Source: Pieris napi
Lineage: Eukaryota; Arthropoda; Insecta; Lepidoptera; Pieridae
Direction of reading: 5' to 3'
Length of the DNA: 64,000 nt
Assembly: GCF_905475465.1 (NCBI RefSeq)
Contig: NC_062237.1
Coordinates: 12,572,501-12,636,500 of the forward strand
In this document: positions 38,101 to 53,100 of the stretch, in pieces
How positions within the stretch are numbered: position 1 is the first letter of the stretch
Layout of the letters: each line of letters opens with the position of its first letter
The notes under the pieces: generated by a model
The model's database searches: none
Seen by the model: only the letters and a program-made list of their open reading frames with translations
Told to the model about the DNA's origin: nothing
Translations under genes and position numbers: made by a program

Positions 38101-41100
38101 TTTTTATTAAGTGTTCCTTTCTTTTTTCTTTAAATATTTGTAACAAAGTTGAACTTGACTTAAGCTATCGCTATATGCTTAAAAGGAGTATTACAAATAC
38201 CTATACTACTAAATCACCTGCATCATGAGCACACCCTCACTTTCACACCATCACACAACACAGCCGAATAATTTAAATGTATTTAATAATTTTTGAATAC
38301 TTTTGCCTTTAGTAAATGTTGAAACTTTTTGTATATATTATGTATTCCATCTTTGGCTAAATCTTAATCTAATGGATTTTTTTATATAATTTATTTTAGC
38401 TCTTGGATTACGAAATAAAGTAATATGGTGTAATATGCTAAGTAACGGTACATAAATAAAAACAAATATTATAGAGAGAGAGAGAGATATTAGATACCTA
38501 TACCTATACTAAAGTAAGTGATTAAATTATATATATACCCACTCCTTCCACGTTCAAAGGTATAGGTTGGTATTATAATTTATTAAGTGTTTAATTTGTA
38601 TGTCAATTAGGTAAAACAGATCGTCAATTTCGTGTAACTTATGTCACCTGGGAGACTTAGTAAGGTGCGCTGGGTTAATTAATTGGTCTAGTTCTGTTAA
38701 TTAGGTGTTTAGGACATCATAAATATTATCGTTTATGTACTATTGTAGCCATTATAGTAAACTTTGCACACTGTCATTGACACCTACTGTCAGTAACGAT
38801 TTTCCTATCGAGCGATTTCAGAATAGCCGTTCCGTCTCTGTTTTTGTTTTCGCCACATTGTGATATTCGATATAGGCTGCTATCATATTGCAAAAGCTTT
38901 GTACATTCTCTTCTATTTACGTAAGAGACGTTGGTTTAATGTGCTTCGAGGTCCTGTGTTTGATTATGGATACCTAATCCATTGGTAAATACGATGTAAC
39001 GAACATTTTTATCGAGAAATAAGTTATTACCATATTTTACCTTATCTAACACAATATGACAGAAAGGGACAAAAGAGTGCTTTAGTATTTTTATGAATAA
39101 ACTATTTTTTATTATTAATAGTCATTTTTATTGAACTAAAAAAATGTTTCCTAGAAATAATAAACATCGCAAAACAACGTTTGCCAGGTCGGCTAGTCTT
39201 TTAATAATAAAATTATGATTATTAAAAGTTACTTTCAATTAAAATTATTAATCATATTTTCCCTTAGGCCTTGTTACTTTTAGCAAGCATAAAGCCTGCT
39301 ATTTACTGAGGCCATTATAAATTATGTTTCAATTATGCGTTCATGCTAATGATGTGTCAAATCGGCATGAATAACTGTCGTTTACCGGTGTTACTTACGT
39401 GACGTAATTCGATATGGAAACTGTGTCATAAATTCCACAGTTTCCTTTGGGTATTATCGATATATATATTTATCCTTAAACTCCCAGGAACTTAATGGTT
39501 GCTAATAAATTTAACACTTTAGCATAATAATAATTTACTTCCCTAAATCCAGGGCCGGATTTCTGGCCTCGGGGAGAAAAAGGAGTGGAGGCCACAAATG
39601 GAGGTCCCTAGCCCCAAATTATTTTCCAAAAAAAATTGAGCGAGTTTTTCAACCATAATAATAATTTATTGTGAAACCAATTAGATTATTTTATTATTTA
39701 AGAAATATATAAAATGTATCAAAAGAAAAGTTTACTAGTCTGAATTTAAAATATGTATTGTTAATTGTTTCGGTATGGTAAGCAGAGGCACTGATGAGCT
39801 ACTTGCTCTATACTCTATACTCCATTGGGGATAGTGTTGCCCAAATGCAAGACCAAGACGAGACTTAGGCCAGTCTTGGTCTTGCGTTCAGTCTTGTGGT
39901 CTTGCGAAAATGCAAGAACAAGACCAAGACCGATTTTGGGCAACACAACATTTGGGGACAATACATAAAATTATTGCAAACAAAATAAATTTTATATTTT
40001 TAAATATAGCCTTTATTTCGGACAAATTCCTTTTTCTTTCATTCCGTTTGTCGACCCCGACCAAGGCCTTCTTCAGATCCTTCCATTCTGCTGTTTCTGG
40101 CCTCACTCTTGATCAAACCTTGCCTGCAATCAGTTTTATTTCATCCGCTCATCTCTTGTACTGTCCTGTTTTTTCCTTATTCCAATTTTTGGTTACCAAA
40201 CTTCTCAGCTCCTCTCAAGGTGTGTTCCGTCCATCTTCTCTTGTCCTTAATAATCTTTCCGTCGTCTATCTTTCTCCAATCCTAATATAAGGATTTCTGT
40301 AGTCTTTTGTTTATATTTAATCAATTATATTGGCCGAGAGAAAAAAACGAGAAAGACAAATAAAAAGATGGCAAGATGATATTAGTAGAGCAGCTGGCCC
40401 TATATGGCTACATAAAGCTAGACACAGAGAAGAGTGGAAGCTGTTAGAGGAGGCCTATGTCCAAGGACAAGCTGTAAAATAGAAATTAATTATTAGTAGG
40501 TACTTTATATTTTTATGTACTAGGCTAAGTATTTTATAGCAATAAAGGCTATTATTATTATTATTTGGACATGTATGAATAACATTTATATTGAAGTAAA
40601 TTAGTGCGCTTCATAATTTCTCTTTTGACCTTAACTTATCTCTTGATAAATGAATTTATTCCAGAATTTTAAAAGTTAAGTGTTCGAAAGTTGTTTTGTC
40701 TTACCAAATAAAACAGCTCTATAAATCAACAAATAGTTTCCGGAGAAAGTGATTAGTTTCCTATACTTAATTCAAATTGGTTGTATATTTTAATGCCACA
40801 TGTGTATCTTTATTATGTGCGTTTGTAATTGAAATCCTCCTAAACCGATCGATTTTGATTATTGATAAGTGTTCAAGTTTATCAGCAAGAAAACAACTAG
40901 AAAAATCTTGTCTTGCCAGCATCCAATGGAAAGAAGCATCCAATCAAAAAAAATGGAGGAGGCTTTTACCCTTAAAGGGGCCATACAAAAACTAGACCAC
41001 TCAAAAAAAATCTAACTTATACTAACACAACCAATACTATATTAAGGAATGTACACGAACCAATTGTTGTATGGATTAATAAAGCTTTAATAATAATAAT

Positions 41101-44100
41101 AATAATGTGTTCAAGTGGGTTCGAGAACTTACAATTAGTTGTTTGACGTTTGCAGGATAACGTCAGGTCCGCTAGTAGAATCATAAACATAATGGTTTAA
41201 CTTACTACTGCTATTATCACCTTAGCTATGATTTTCAATATATTATGAATGAATACAAGGAAAAATGTTTGGTTCGTTATATGCGCAAACGTTTTGGCCT
41301 CTCACTTATAGGTAATTCACCATTCTCATTCTCTCTCAATCGGCCTCAATCCCTCTCTTCGACGAAAACGCTGCGCATCTCCGTGACGTTCCGTAAAAAT
41401 GTTACCCTCATGCGCCTAAAGAAGTTTCACTTCAAAAAATTACATTTGAATTACGGTTCAAAATTAGGTTCCACCGAGAAGTTCCTTTACAGGACTTGTC
41501 TTGCAGAACTTATAATCACAGCATTTTTCGCGTTTCAGTTCGCTCTATTACGCATACGTATACTGTGGTACGCCCTAATAACGCAAGGATTAACTGTATA
41601 ACGCGGTCTATTTATTTTCTAATTTAATTAATGAGTCGAATGAAACGCGGCTTAACACATGACCGCTTAGCCTTTTCGAGGTGACTGACTTAGCTCTTTA
41701 GCGCATACGAGAACAGGAACGCGGTTGTAATAAACAATGCTATTCTGAGATTACGGGTTCAATGATTTATCAAATGGTGGGAAATATGTATATAGTAACA
41801 ATCAATGTTAATAAAAGCTTTTAATAAGTGCTAATTAGTCGAATTGGTAAGTGTTGGCTTCAGCGTGCGACTCTCATCCCTGAGGTCGTAGGTTCGATCC
41901 CCGGCTGTGCACCAATGGACTTTCTTTCTATGTGCGTATTTAACATTCGGCCGAACAGTGAAGGAAAACATCGTGAGGAAACCGATATATCTTAGACCCA
42001 AAATGTCGACGATGTGTGTCAGGCATATTAGGCTGATCACCTACTTACTATTAGATTGAAAAATGATCATGAAACAGATTCAGAAATCTGAGGCCAAGAC
42101 CTAAAGAGGTTTACTGATTTATTTATTTTTAATTAGGCGAATGCTAGTTTGATTATTTATTTAACAGTTATTGTTTCAAGTTACTAGACACAAGGTTATA
42201 AATTCCTAAAAAACAAATGTGTATTCCACGAGGCATTTCTTACTTTACTTATAAAAAATTAGTACTAAAAGTAAACAATGTTATTTTCATTTGCCCTCAA
42301 AGTGGTGTTAAAAAGCTCATGGGAACGTAAACAAAAGACGTCACCTTGCTCCGTTTGATTATGATTGGTCAATAGCAACTCCAAAAATAATAATTATTTT
42401 TGTATTTACAAGAATATGGTACAAACATGTTATGGTACAATCGAAAGTTCGCATATTCTGCCACACATAATGGCGTCCAAATTTGTCTTTAAAGGAATTT
42501 TACATAGAAGTTACATACATTATAGTCAATTATTATTTTATTACTACATCATCACATTATTAAAATATATTATTACGATTAACAGTACACATATTCGTTT
42601 GTCTAATAAAAATCATTGTTTCATCGTTGTTTTTACATTCCCAGCCTGTATAACTTGAGGAACAAATATTTCCAGTCACATAAAAACCTTGATTACAATG
42701 CAACAGATTATTTATCCATAGCAATTCTCTTTCCTCTTCTTTTAGGTTGGAGGAACATCATTGTATCGTCGTTCTTTTAACATGTCCACCCAGTGTGTGT
42801 AACTTGTGCAGTGTATAAACAATGTAGCTTTATACTATCCAAAAAGCAAGTGGGCTTAATTGAACTTTCGGTAAAAGAATAGCTTTAGCTGAATAGTCCA
42901 TCAACTGGCACGCGATCTGACCGTCATTCTTTAATTCTCATTTTTCAGGAAATCCATTCCATACAAACAAACAACTCTGGAAACCTTTCAATTGAAAATA
43001 CGTTTAATAAAATAGTTTGAAATGTCAAATAATGGAATGTCAGTAAACAATTACGTCAATCAAACATTATCTTTTTATTTATAATTATATATTGTAAAAA
43101 TAAATATATGTTCTTTGGCAACCGGCTTTTATATTTATTAAATACTTAAATAGGCCTCATTACATACAACATTGGGAAGCGGCAAGCCGAAATGATTATA
43201 ACATTTGAATGTCAACATGGCATTTATAAGTGAAAATCCATGCGCGACATTTTACTTGCCATTTTTACTAATGTCATTAAACCGCCTTTATGGCTTCGTG
43301 GTTGACGTTTAATACAGGTAAAATTTCCTACGAAAAATAATTGTTTCGGTGTTTCATAGACTGATCGCTCACTCGCCTTAAATTTCAATATAATCGCTGA
43401 TAACGTGTATGTCCGCTGTCGAAGCCAAAAGTCATTGAAGTACAAAATACAACGTGCTATTCTCAAAGTAGGTGCCAATCGCCCCTATGGCGATTCAATG
43501 TTTGCACTTTACAATGTGGGATGTCCTCACATTAAGACAAAAGTTTATCCTCAATTCTATCTTAAGGCAACATACCCAACTAACGTTTTACCCATCACAG
43601 TAACTAAGAATCGACGTAAGGACACAATTTGCAAAGGATATCTATTTCGCTCACAACATTCGCATAACCTTTTCTGCATTCTTGGGCCATTTTTGTACGA
43701 TAAACTTAATTCTACTTTTATATTTCCAGTCAAAATAACAAAATAAAATAAAATGTCTGTTTATAAATTTCTAAAAAGCCTTGAATACAATGCAAGAAAC
43801 AATTTGATATCCATAGCAATTTGAGGTGGACTTCAAATTTAACTCCTTCACACACCATTACACATATTCACATACCCACACCACTCATGCTTTTGTTTGT
43901 TTAGTTAAGTTATCTCTCTGTATGCTGTCCGCAATGGAAGGCTGGTAACCTGTTACCACAGGACTTCTATCGTCCAATTATAGGCACCAGCCTCTCACAA
44001 AGATGGTCAATGAAGCATGTAAACCCGTAAAATGCAATATTGTGATGGGGCAAGTAAAGTTTATTATTATATTTATAATAATAACAAACATTATTATAAT

Positions 44101-47100
44101 TCACAAACATTAAGAAAATACACGATAAATCGTTAACATAGTGTTCAATTAAATTTAAATATATCTTTAAGATCAACGTACATAATGTAAAACGGTACCT
44201 AACGCTTTTGTAGTCTCTGTAAACTTGATTTACTTGTCTGTGTCTCAATCTTAGACTGTCTTATTTTTTATTGACCATAAACATTACTATATACAATATA
44301 TGATGATACAATGATGTCATCGAATGCATATTAGCACGCATCCTACTCGACTAGCAATGACCTACTGACACAAATACTGTCGGGAGAGTTCGCTAATAAG
44401 GATAATCAAATATGTTAATTATGTATTTATTAAACTCAGTTTTACATAGAGGCTATTTTTAATCTATTTGTCACAATATTTGTCATCATAAATTCTAGAA
44501 AATTTCAATACATTCATATTTATAAGTCATGTTGACTATTAAATTGAATTATTGACTATAATATTTTTGACAAGTTTTGTGTGAAAAGCATTGTGTGAAA
44601 TAGGCACAATTTTTGAGGGCCTATTTTTTTCAAATAGGCCCTCAAAGTATAATGTTTACTAAAGTCTATGAAGGAGATTGATACCGTGGAGTATTTGCCA
44701 CGAACAATTATTTTCGCGAAGTTGTAATCCTTCCTTCTACAATTAGACTCTAGTAGTATTCATTTGTGAGATATTAATAACCCTAATTATCTAATTGATG
44801 TTGATTAATATTTTTTAAGTGCCCAACAACCGTGGCCAATCTATGACTTTTTTTAAATTATTGCTTAATCATTATAAGTATATATATAAGAGTTAAAGCA
44901 ATACAATCACTACAAAAACCAAAACGAAAACATTACAACAAAAATTCTTAAATACTTAACAAACTTATGCATATAACATTCGCGACTTCAAGGAATATTT
45001 TAGTGTTTGCATGACTAAGTAAAGCCAAATCCGTCTCAGGCCGTGATACAATCGTCACACTCCACTAGTGAATCACCCATCTTAATGTCCTGACTTTTAA
45101 TTTTTAGTCGTATATTGGTACTATGATTAAGCTGGACCAGCTAAAATATAACCGGAAATAGTTTAGCCAACATCTTAACTTTTTTTTAACTGAGGTGAAA
45201 ATGCGCTTACGCAGGCCCGCGCCAAGGATGTCACGCTTGACGCGGGGATTGTGGGGTTGGGTTTACACTCAAATCCCTCTGCTATTCAGAGGGGGAGACC
45301 CCAGGCATTCTACCTGCTTATTTTAGTCCTCTGCTTATAATCTATATATATAAAAATGAAACCCGTTTTCCGTTGTCACGACATAACATGAAAACGGCTT
45401 GACCGATTTGTCAGATTTTTTTTATATAATATTCCTTGAAGAACGAGGATGGTTCTTACGGAGAGAAAAATTAAAAAAAATTGAGTGAAAAAGTCTAAAA
45501 ACAACACTTTTCTATATTCCCATACAAAATATTCGTAATAATACTTAAAAGTCAATTTGAACTTTAATACCATATCATAAAGTTCAAATGTTAGTGGAGG
45601 GGTTCCGGGAAGGTAATTTTTTTTGACATAATCTATTTGTTGTCTTATCAACTTTCTTTTTTTTATCTTATTAGCTTGACCGGTGTCCCGAAAAGCAGAA
45701 TAAGTATTTAAAAAAAATAAAGAATCGACTGGTAGGCGGTACGATGTTCGCCAGGCCAGCTAGTTATCTATATAAATAAAAATGAATCGTAAAATATGTT
45801 GCTAAGCGCAAAACTTGAAGGCGACACGACCAATTTTAGTAATTTTTTTATATTCATTCCTTGAACTCCGAGGAAGGACTTTATGGAGAAGATAATTGAA
45901 AAAAAAAAATGTTTTTTTTTAGTACTTAGGTTTTTATTAAAAAAGGAAAAGCGAACAATCTCTTTGGGGTAGCAAATTGTTCCATATCTTGGTGTAGCTA
46001 CTAAAAAGGTAGAAGTTCGCGGGGGCAGCTATTTTAATATAGAACCCTAAATCTAAGCACAAAAAAGTACTAGAAAGAAAATAATAAAAGAAAGAAGTAC
46101 GCTTGCATTCGAAATCCTTTTAAAATGAATTTGTTTAAAATGCTATTAAACTATTTTATTTAAGAGTTTATATAAAAGAGAGCTTAACCTATTATTTATA
46201 ATAATGATTACATGCTAATTATAACTCGCATCATATCGCCCGTTAACTACGGCAACTCAGGATAGGGTTAGTGATACCGAATATCCGCTAATAGATAGGG
46301 CTGTCAGTAGATTGTATATCTATATATATAAAAATGAAACCCGTTTTCGGTTGTCACGACATAACATGAAAACGGCTTGACCGATTTGTCTGATTCTTTT
46401 TTTATAATATTCCTTGAGGTACGAGGATGGTTCTTACGTAGAGAAAAATTAAAAAAAATTGAGTGAAAAAGTCTAAAAACAACATATTTCTATTTCTATA
46501 CAAAATATTCGTAATAATACTTAAAAGTCAATTTAAACGTAAATACCATATCATAAAGTTCAAATGTTAGTGGAGGGGTTCCGGGAAGGTAAATTTTAAT
46601 TTTTTGACATAATGTATTTGTTGTCTTATCAATTTCCTTTTTTTTATCTTACTAGCTGGACAGAATAGCAGAATAAGTATTTAAAAAAAATAAAGAATCG
46701 ACTGTTAGGCGGTACGATGTTCGCCAGGCCAGCTAGTAATAAATAATAATTATGCTTTTGGAACTAATGTTTGACCTTATAGCATATATTATCTAAACGT
46801 AAAATAAAATGCGATTTTTACTTTAATGTAGTCCATGTTTAACAACTATAGAATAGATTTGAACGTTGAAAAATAAGTTTTTGAAATATTTCCTTTTGTA
46901 TATTTAAAATTTTCACAAAAGAATGGCCAAAAGTGAATTTTCATAAATAATTAATACATTTTTAACAATAAACAAAAAGCTATAAGCTTTTTAAGCAAAA
47001 TGTCAAATTGTCATACATTTTAGATAATATAGCTTGTAAAATATATTGTAGATATAGCATTAAAAACATAATGTACACCACAATGAACATAATAAATGGG

Positions 47101-50100
47101 AGACCGCAAAAAAAATTAACGATATGTTTTCCATAACTAACCTAATTTTTGCGACCCTAACAATATTTGCACTTCCCAGGAACATTATATTAATGACTTT
47201 ATTTTTCTCAGTTGATTGTTGTTTTTAGTAGGATCGTTAGTAATTACAATAAAATGGGATACAGTGGTTGTGAATTACTTTTGTTTCGAATCGAGAAGTG
47301 CCGGTGAGTTAAACTTATATTTACTGACATGATGTCATTATTTTATTAAAAATACATACGTAGGCGGTAGGGCATTCCGTCGATAGCATAATCTGTGGTG
47401 ATTAAAGCAAGTTGTCAGCTTTGCACTTCTCTGTAGTTCTCTATTGGGTTGACTGATATCGCTTATATGCGATAAGACCACTTCACACCGTTATTATATG
47501 TATTACTGTGTTTTATATTTATTGTTTTCTTATTTGTGTATAAGGGTAAATAAATACAATATTTCCAACAATATTAATGAAGATGTTTTTTTTATAGGCT
47601 CCAACGGCCATTATCTGTGGCTGGCGTAATGGAGCACGCGCTACAGCATCGTGAGCGTGTCGGGGTGCAAGACTTCGTGCTACTCGAGGACTTCCTCTCT
47701 GAAGCTGCCTTCATAGACAATCTTCGGAAACGGTTCAACGAGAATATTATCTATGTAAGTTCTTAGTTCAAACTTTTGTATTGTGCTGTCACATTTGCAC
47801 TTCATAATTTAACTGCCACTGAAGTATTTCCGAACCAATTCGACTTAGGGTCATTCAATAAAAGAGCGTACCAATTCTTGGAACGCCAGCAACGCACTCG
47901 CGAGCTCACTAGCATTGAGTGCCTATAGGCTTAACTTTTAACATCACGTGAGCCTTATGCGCGTTTACCCCTGTTCGTAAATAAAAGTTCGTGCGTACAA
48001 AATACACATGTCAGAAGTGAAACTTCTTTGGCAAATAAATTTTTAAGTCATGTTTATATATTTTATACATATCTAAAACATTAGATTTCCGAGACTTATA
48101 GGGAGGGAAAAAGGAAGATATCTTAGGAATTTAATGAATTTAATTGTCATTAAAATATTAAGTGTCTATAATGAATACAAATATGTAATAAATTAAATTT
48201 TTTAAATTTATTTCTTCGATAATAAAAACACGTGGCATATTAATTTACGATTCGTCATTTGAGATTTCAATGAATAATTTTGCATAAAATATAAATCACT
48301 AATATTTCATAAATTCTCTTAGAATAGAATTTCTGTAAGGTAATTCACCCGTCTCACTTTCAATTGGTCTCAATCACTCTTTTCCTTTTCTTCGACAAAA
48401 ACGCTGCACATCTTCGTGACGTTTTTTTTAAGCAATTTATTTCTTAAATTTAAAGCTAATTTATTTATTAATTTCCAGACCTATATTGGGAATGTCCTGA
48501 TATCTGTGAACCCGTACAAAAATCTCCCAATCTACACAGAGGAGAAAACGAAACTATACTACAAGAAAGCATTTTTCGAGGCGCCACCGCACGTGTAAGT
48601 AGATTATCTCACATAGATATTATGTCTGTGGCCGCAATATGTCAAACTGTCAGCGGTCATAGACAGGCGATTGATGTCGGTAAAGTGTAATTTTATTTAG
48701 TAACTTTCGCCGTATTATATGGCATATATTTTCATAGAATATAAAGTATTCGACGATCAACCATTATTTACCTGTAACATTAAGTCAAAATCAAATGTTT
48801 ATTGCATCCCTAATGTTCTTACACTACACGTGACATGTTATGATTTACAATCAGGTTACAATAAGAAGATATATTATGTATTGAATATTTACGTCCGGAA
48901 TGCGTGAACATAAGAAACTACTAAACTTTGATGAAACTAAAATAAAAAAAAAGATAAAAAAATAAACGAAACAACACAATATACCAAAATATACAGTTAA
49001 GGTCCATACAGAATTTTGCACTACGTATATTATTCATTTCTATAACTTAGAAAAAATATTATGTAGGTCTATATATAGATTATATATTATCATATCATAT
49101 ACCTAAGTTGCATACTAAAATTTCAGTCTTTACAAAGTACAAACAAGTAAGCAAGGAACGCATTAGTAGCGGTTAACGCGTAATTTAACAATCTTATTAT
49201 TTTTTTTACAAATTTAGTGGTTTCTACCATTAATTGCTGATTCTAGTACATAATTCGAATCAGCTTATCTATTTTTCTATATAACAGGGGGCAAACAGCC
49301 AGGAGGCTCATTTAGTGATACCACCGCCCATGGTCACACATATTGCCAGAAGGTAGTGGAACCGACTGCCCACTAAAGTATTTCCAAACCAATTCGACTA
49401 AGGATTCTTCAAGAAAAAAACGTACCAATTCTTAAAGGGATTTCAGGACGCTTATTTCGTGTTATTAACCTAACCTTTATGCGATTTTGATGAGTTATGC
49501 TAAAAAACCAGTGGTACCTTGGATCTTGACTTATCTGTTTCGTCTTAATTGGCAAATAGATCAACCTTCTGTGCTGAAGATATGCTGGTTTCCTTACGAT
49601 GCTTTGCTTCGTAGCGTTGATAGCGCACATATAGAGTCCATTGCACAGCTGTGGTTCTAACACAAGGCTTCAAAGTTAATTTACCTTAGATACAAAATAT
49701 TGAAAAAGATTAATTTAAGTTCAAGGAACCAAGTATTTATTAATCAGTTTTAGCGTTAGTAATCTATCATTGCAGCTGGTACGGCTTCACCCTTGATCCA
49801 TATACAGGTATCACCGATCAATATCGATAAACGTTATCTTGATAAAGTTATCCTTTTGTTTGTTACTTATGTGTTTTACTTACGTAATCATTAATTATTA
49901 TTATAACCCTACGCATGTTATGGGTTTTTTCTATTATTTGGTTTTGAAGGCATAAAATATTACACAATGTTGTTACAAAATTAGTGTTTATTTGTATTTC
50001 TTATTCCACAATTATTTACGGTAAAAGAAATGCGCTACGAGTTGTTTTTTTTACAAGTTATGATTTTGATGGCAAAGATTTACCTAAAGCAATAACGATT

Positions 50101-53100
50101 CATAAACAGGTAAAATACAAAATGTTATCTACATAAGTTCTATGTAGTATAATATACGTGATTATTGGGATTTAACTTGAGATATATCTTCAATACACTC
50201 ATTTTTTCTCTTTTTTGCACTTATCTTCTATTGGGTTGACTGATATCGCTTAAGCCTTCTAGTTTTTATATTATGTATTACTGTGTTCTCTGTTTATTGT
50301 TTTCTTATTTATATTTAAGTGTAAATACAGTTTATTTGTATTTCTTATTGCTAATGTGTGGAGAAAGAACTGGCTTCCACAACAGTATATTGCGCGATAT
50401 TGCGATATTGATATATACGTTTCTTGTACCAACGTCATATCTATTATTTATGTTTGTTTATTATTTTTCTTGGGTTGTTCGTCATGTGCATTAACCAGGA
50501 GTCAAGGAGGTGGCAACTTTTTATTTAAATATATAAATTAACAATTGCAGATTCGCCATAGCAGACAACGCTTACCGGTCCCTTGTATATGAGCACAGAG
50601 AACAATGCATACTGATCTCAGGTAAATTGTCTATTATAGTAAAAATATAGAGATGTGTTTATTTGTAAAGAATGTATCAAAACGTATTAAACCGATTTGA
50701 AACATTCCTTTACCGTTTACCGCTACATTATCCCTAAGAAATTAGGTTCTATGTATTTCCAAAGTATTAAGCAATAAAAAACTTAGTTGTGTCAAGCCTT
50801 TAACTATGACATTATACTAGCTTTTAGAAAAAAGATTTCTGAATCTGTTTCATGATCATTTTTCAATCTAATGGGCAAGTAGGTGATCAGCTTAATGTGC
50901 CTGACTCACAGGGATGAGAGTCGCACGCTGAAGCCATTAGGCCAACACTGCTCTCTAGCTTTTAGTACATCGTCCATATTTTTTTTCCACACGTTCTAAT
51001 AGTGAAATTTAGGCTTTATTTAGGCCGTTACGAAATGTTTATTGTATAATATAAGAAAGTTATCCTTCGTCTTACAGCCCCAAAAGTCAGTGTTGTATAA
51101 ACGCGTACTAAACGTAATATTTATTTACGTGTGTACGATAAAAAAATCTTTGTTTAACGACGACGGCGTATTTTTTACATGTCTCGAGAACTGTCTCTAG
51201 TTGAAATAATTAAATTCGTATATTATTGCGCCTGATAAAATAACTTGAATGCTATTGTAGTAACACTATATTATCTATCCATTATTTTACAAGAGCAATT
51301 AACTGATATTGGTTATCAATAAAAAGAACCCGCGCTGATAGTTTGATAGCTTTCTGTGAATAGCCATCATAAATCACACAATTTACCTATAAATAATAAG
51401 ATAAAATGCAATATTTATAATATACAGTGAGGAAATGTTGCCAGTGTATATATATTTAATATAAGTCCTCGACCTCTAACGTAGGGAAAGCCTCCTCCAA
51501 ATTCTTCCATTTGTCTTCGCTACTTCCAATCTCTCCCCGCCTCTTCTTTTATTTCATCTTCCCAGGTTTCTGTTGGGTGTCCCCTCGTTTTTCTTTCCAT
51601 TGGGCCATTCCAAGTAGTCTATTTGACCCATCTCTTATCAAATGCGGCCAATGTGACCGGCATTTCTACTTTAAGTTTTTGAATGTGTAGCTGCTGTAGT
51701 TGTGGTCTACGACTGATAATAATATATCGTCTTTTTCCGAAATTTACAGGTGAATCTGGTTCAGGCAAAACAGAGGCCTCAAAGAAAGTTCTAGAGTACA
51801 TAGCAGCACGAACCAACCACCTCCACAATGTGGAAACTGTCAAAGACAAACTGCTTCAGAGTAATCCCCTCCTCGAAGCTTTTGGTAATGCTAAAACGCA
51901 CAGGAATGACAATTCCAGCAGATTTGGCAAATACATGGATATACAATTCAACTATGAAGGCGCTCCCGAAGGTGGTCACATATTGAACTATCTCCTGGAG
52001 AAGTCCAGGGTTGTCAGTCAGATGTCAGGAGAGAGGAATTTCCACATTTTCTACCAGCTATTGGCTGGTGCTGATCAAGCCATGCTCCAGCATTTGAAGC
52101 TACAAGGAAAGCCGGAGATGTACAAATATACTACCGAAAATGTGAGTACGTATATTTTGTAAGCGTGACGTGGGATAGATTCATTTGTGTCTCTTTTAGT
52201 ATCAGTATCTTCTAAAGAGAAATCATTTTATTTTCCCAAGCAAGATGTCTTTAGTCATATAAATACCAATTAATATTTATTTAAAGACGCACTAACGAAA
52301 CACTTCAAAAGAACACACAAGATACAGAAAACACAATACATACATGTGCATCAATTACACACACTTGGTGCACAATATTTAAAGGCAAAATACAAAATAC
52401 CATCCGTATCACCTCGACGTCCGTCGTTCCACAACTGAGCGTTTTCTAAGGCAGTTTTTGCCCAGCTGCCCACTGAAGTATTTCTTCAAGAAAAGATTGT
52501 GCCAATCCTTAAAAGGCCGGCAACACACTTGCGAGCCTTCTGGTGTCCATTGGCGTGGTATTACTTAATATCAGATGAGCCTCCTGCCCGTTTGCCTCCT
52601 ATTACATAAATAAAAAATAATAAATAAATGACAATAAACTAGATTAAGAAATACAAATATTAAATCAAATATGCAATTTAATATATATGTTCTTTGCAAA
52701 CTTTATTGAAGTAAATGTGTCTCGAGTCCATAATCCTCTTTGTCATATTTGCTATTAGTTTTTTACTTTCTTGACAACTGTACATAAGATTATCTGCTTA
52801 CACGTGAAACATATGGCTTGGTGACACGTGAGGGATTTCAGTCATAATAATTAGCCATGTATACATAGAGACATATTGTCTAGTAGGTTAAACGCTTTAT
52901 TTAAGTTTGTGCCACATATAAAACTAAGATTTTTAAACGGAGACGTGTTTTGTTCTAATCTAGCTTATAGCCATTTCCACTCGTCTAAAGAGTCATTAAC
53001 GTCACTATATAGAAAAGTTTTTTAATTAAGTAGCCATAATTTACTAACTTTGTAACCCTACTGAATATTCAGCATAAATTACCAGCAATTATTTTATTGA

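Noticed and set aside
41870..41910. tRNA-like A and B boxes
   Set aside because: They sit in SINE heads repeated throughout the window and lack a foldable acceptor stem, so no functional tRNA is called.
43405..43743. 113-codon open frame beginning [12 protein letters not shown]
   Set aside because: No recognisable domain, no splice or promoter support, and it is flanked by repeat blocks. Kept only as intronic DNA.
47254..47271. N-myristoylation signal at MGYSGC of exon 1c
   Set aside because: Tyr at position 3 is disfavoured for N-myristoyltransferase, so no lipid anchor is claimed.
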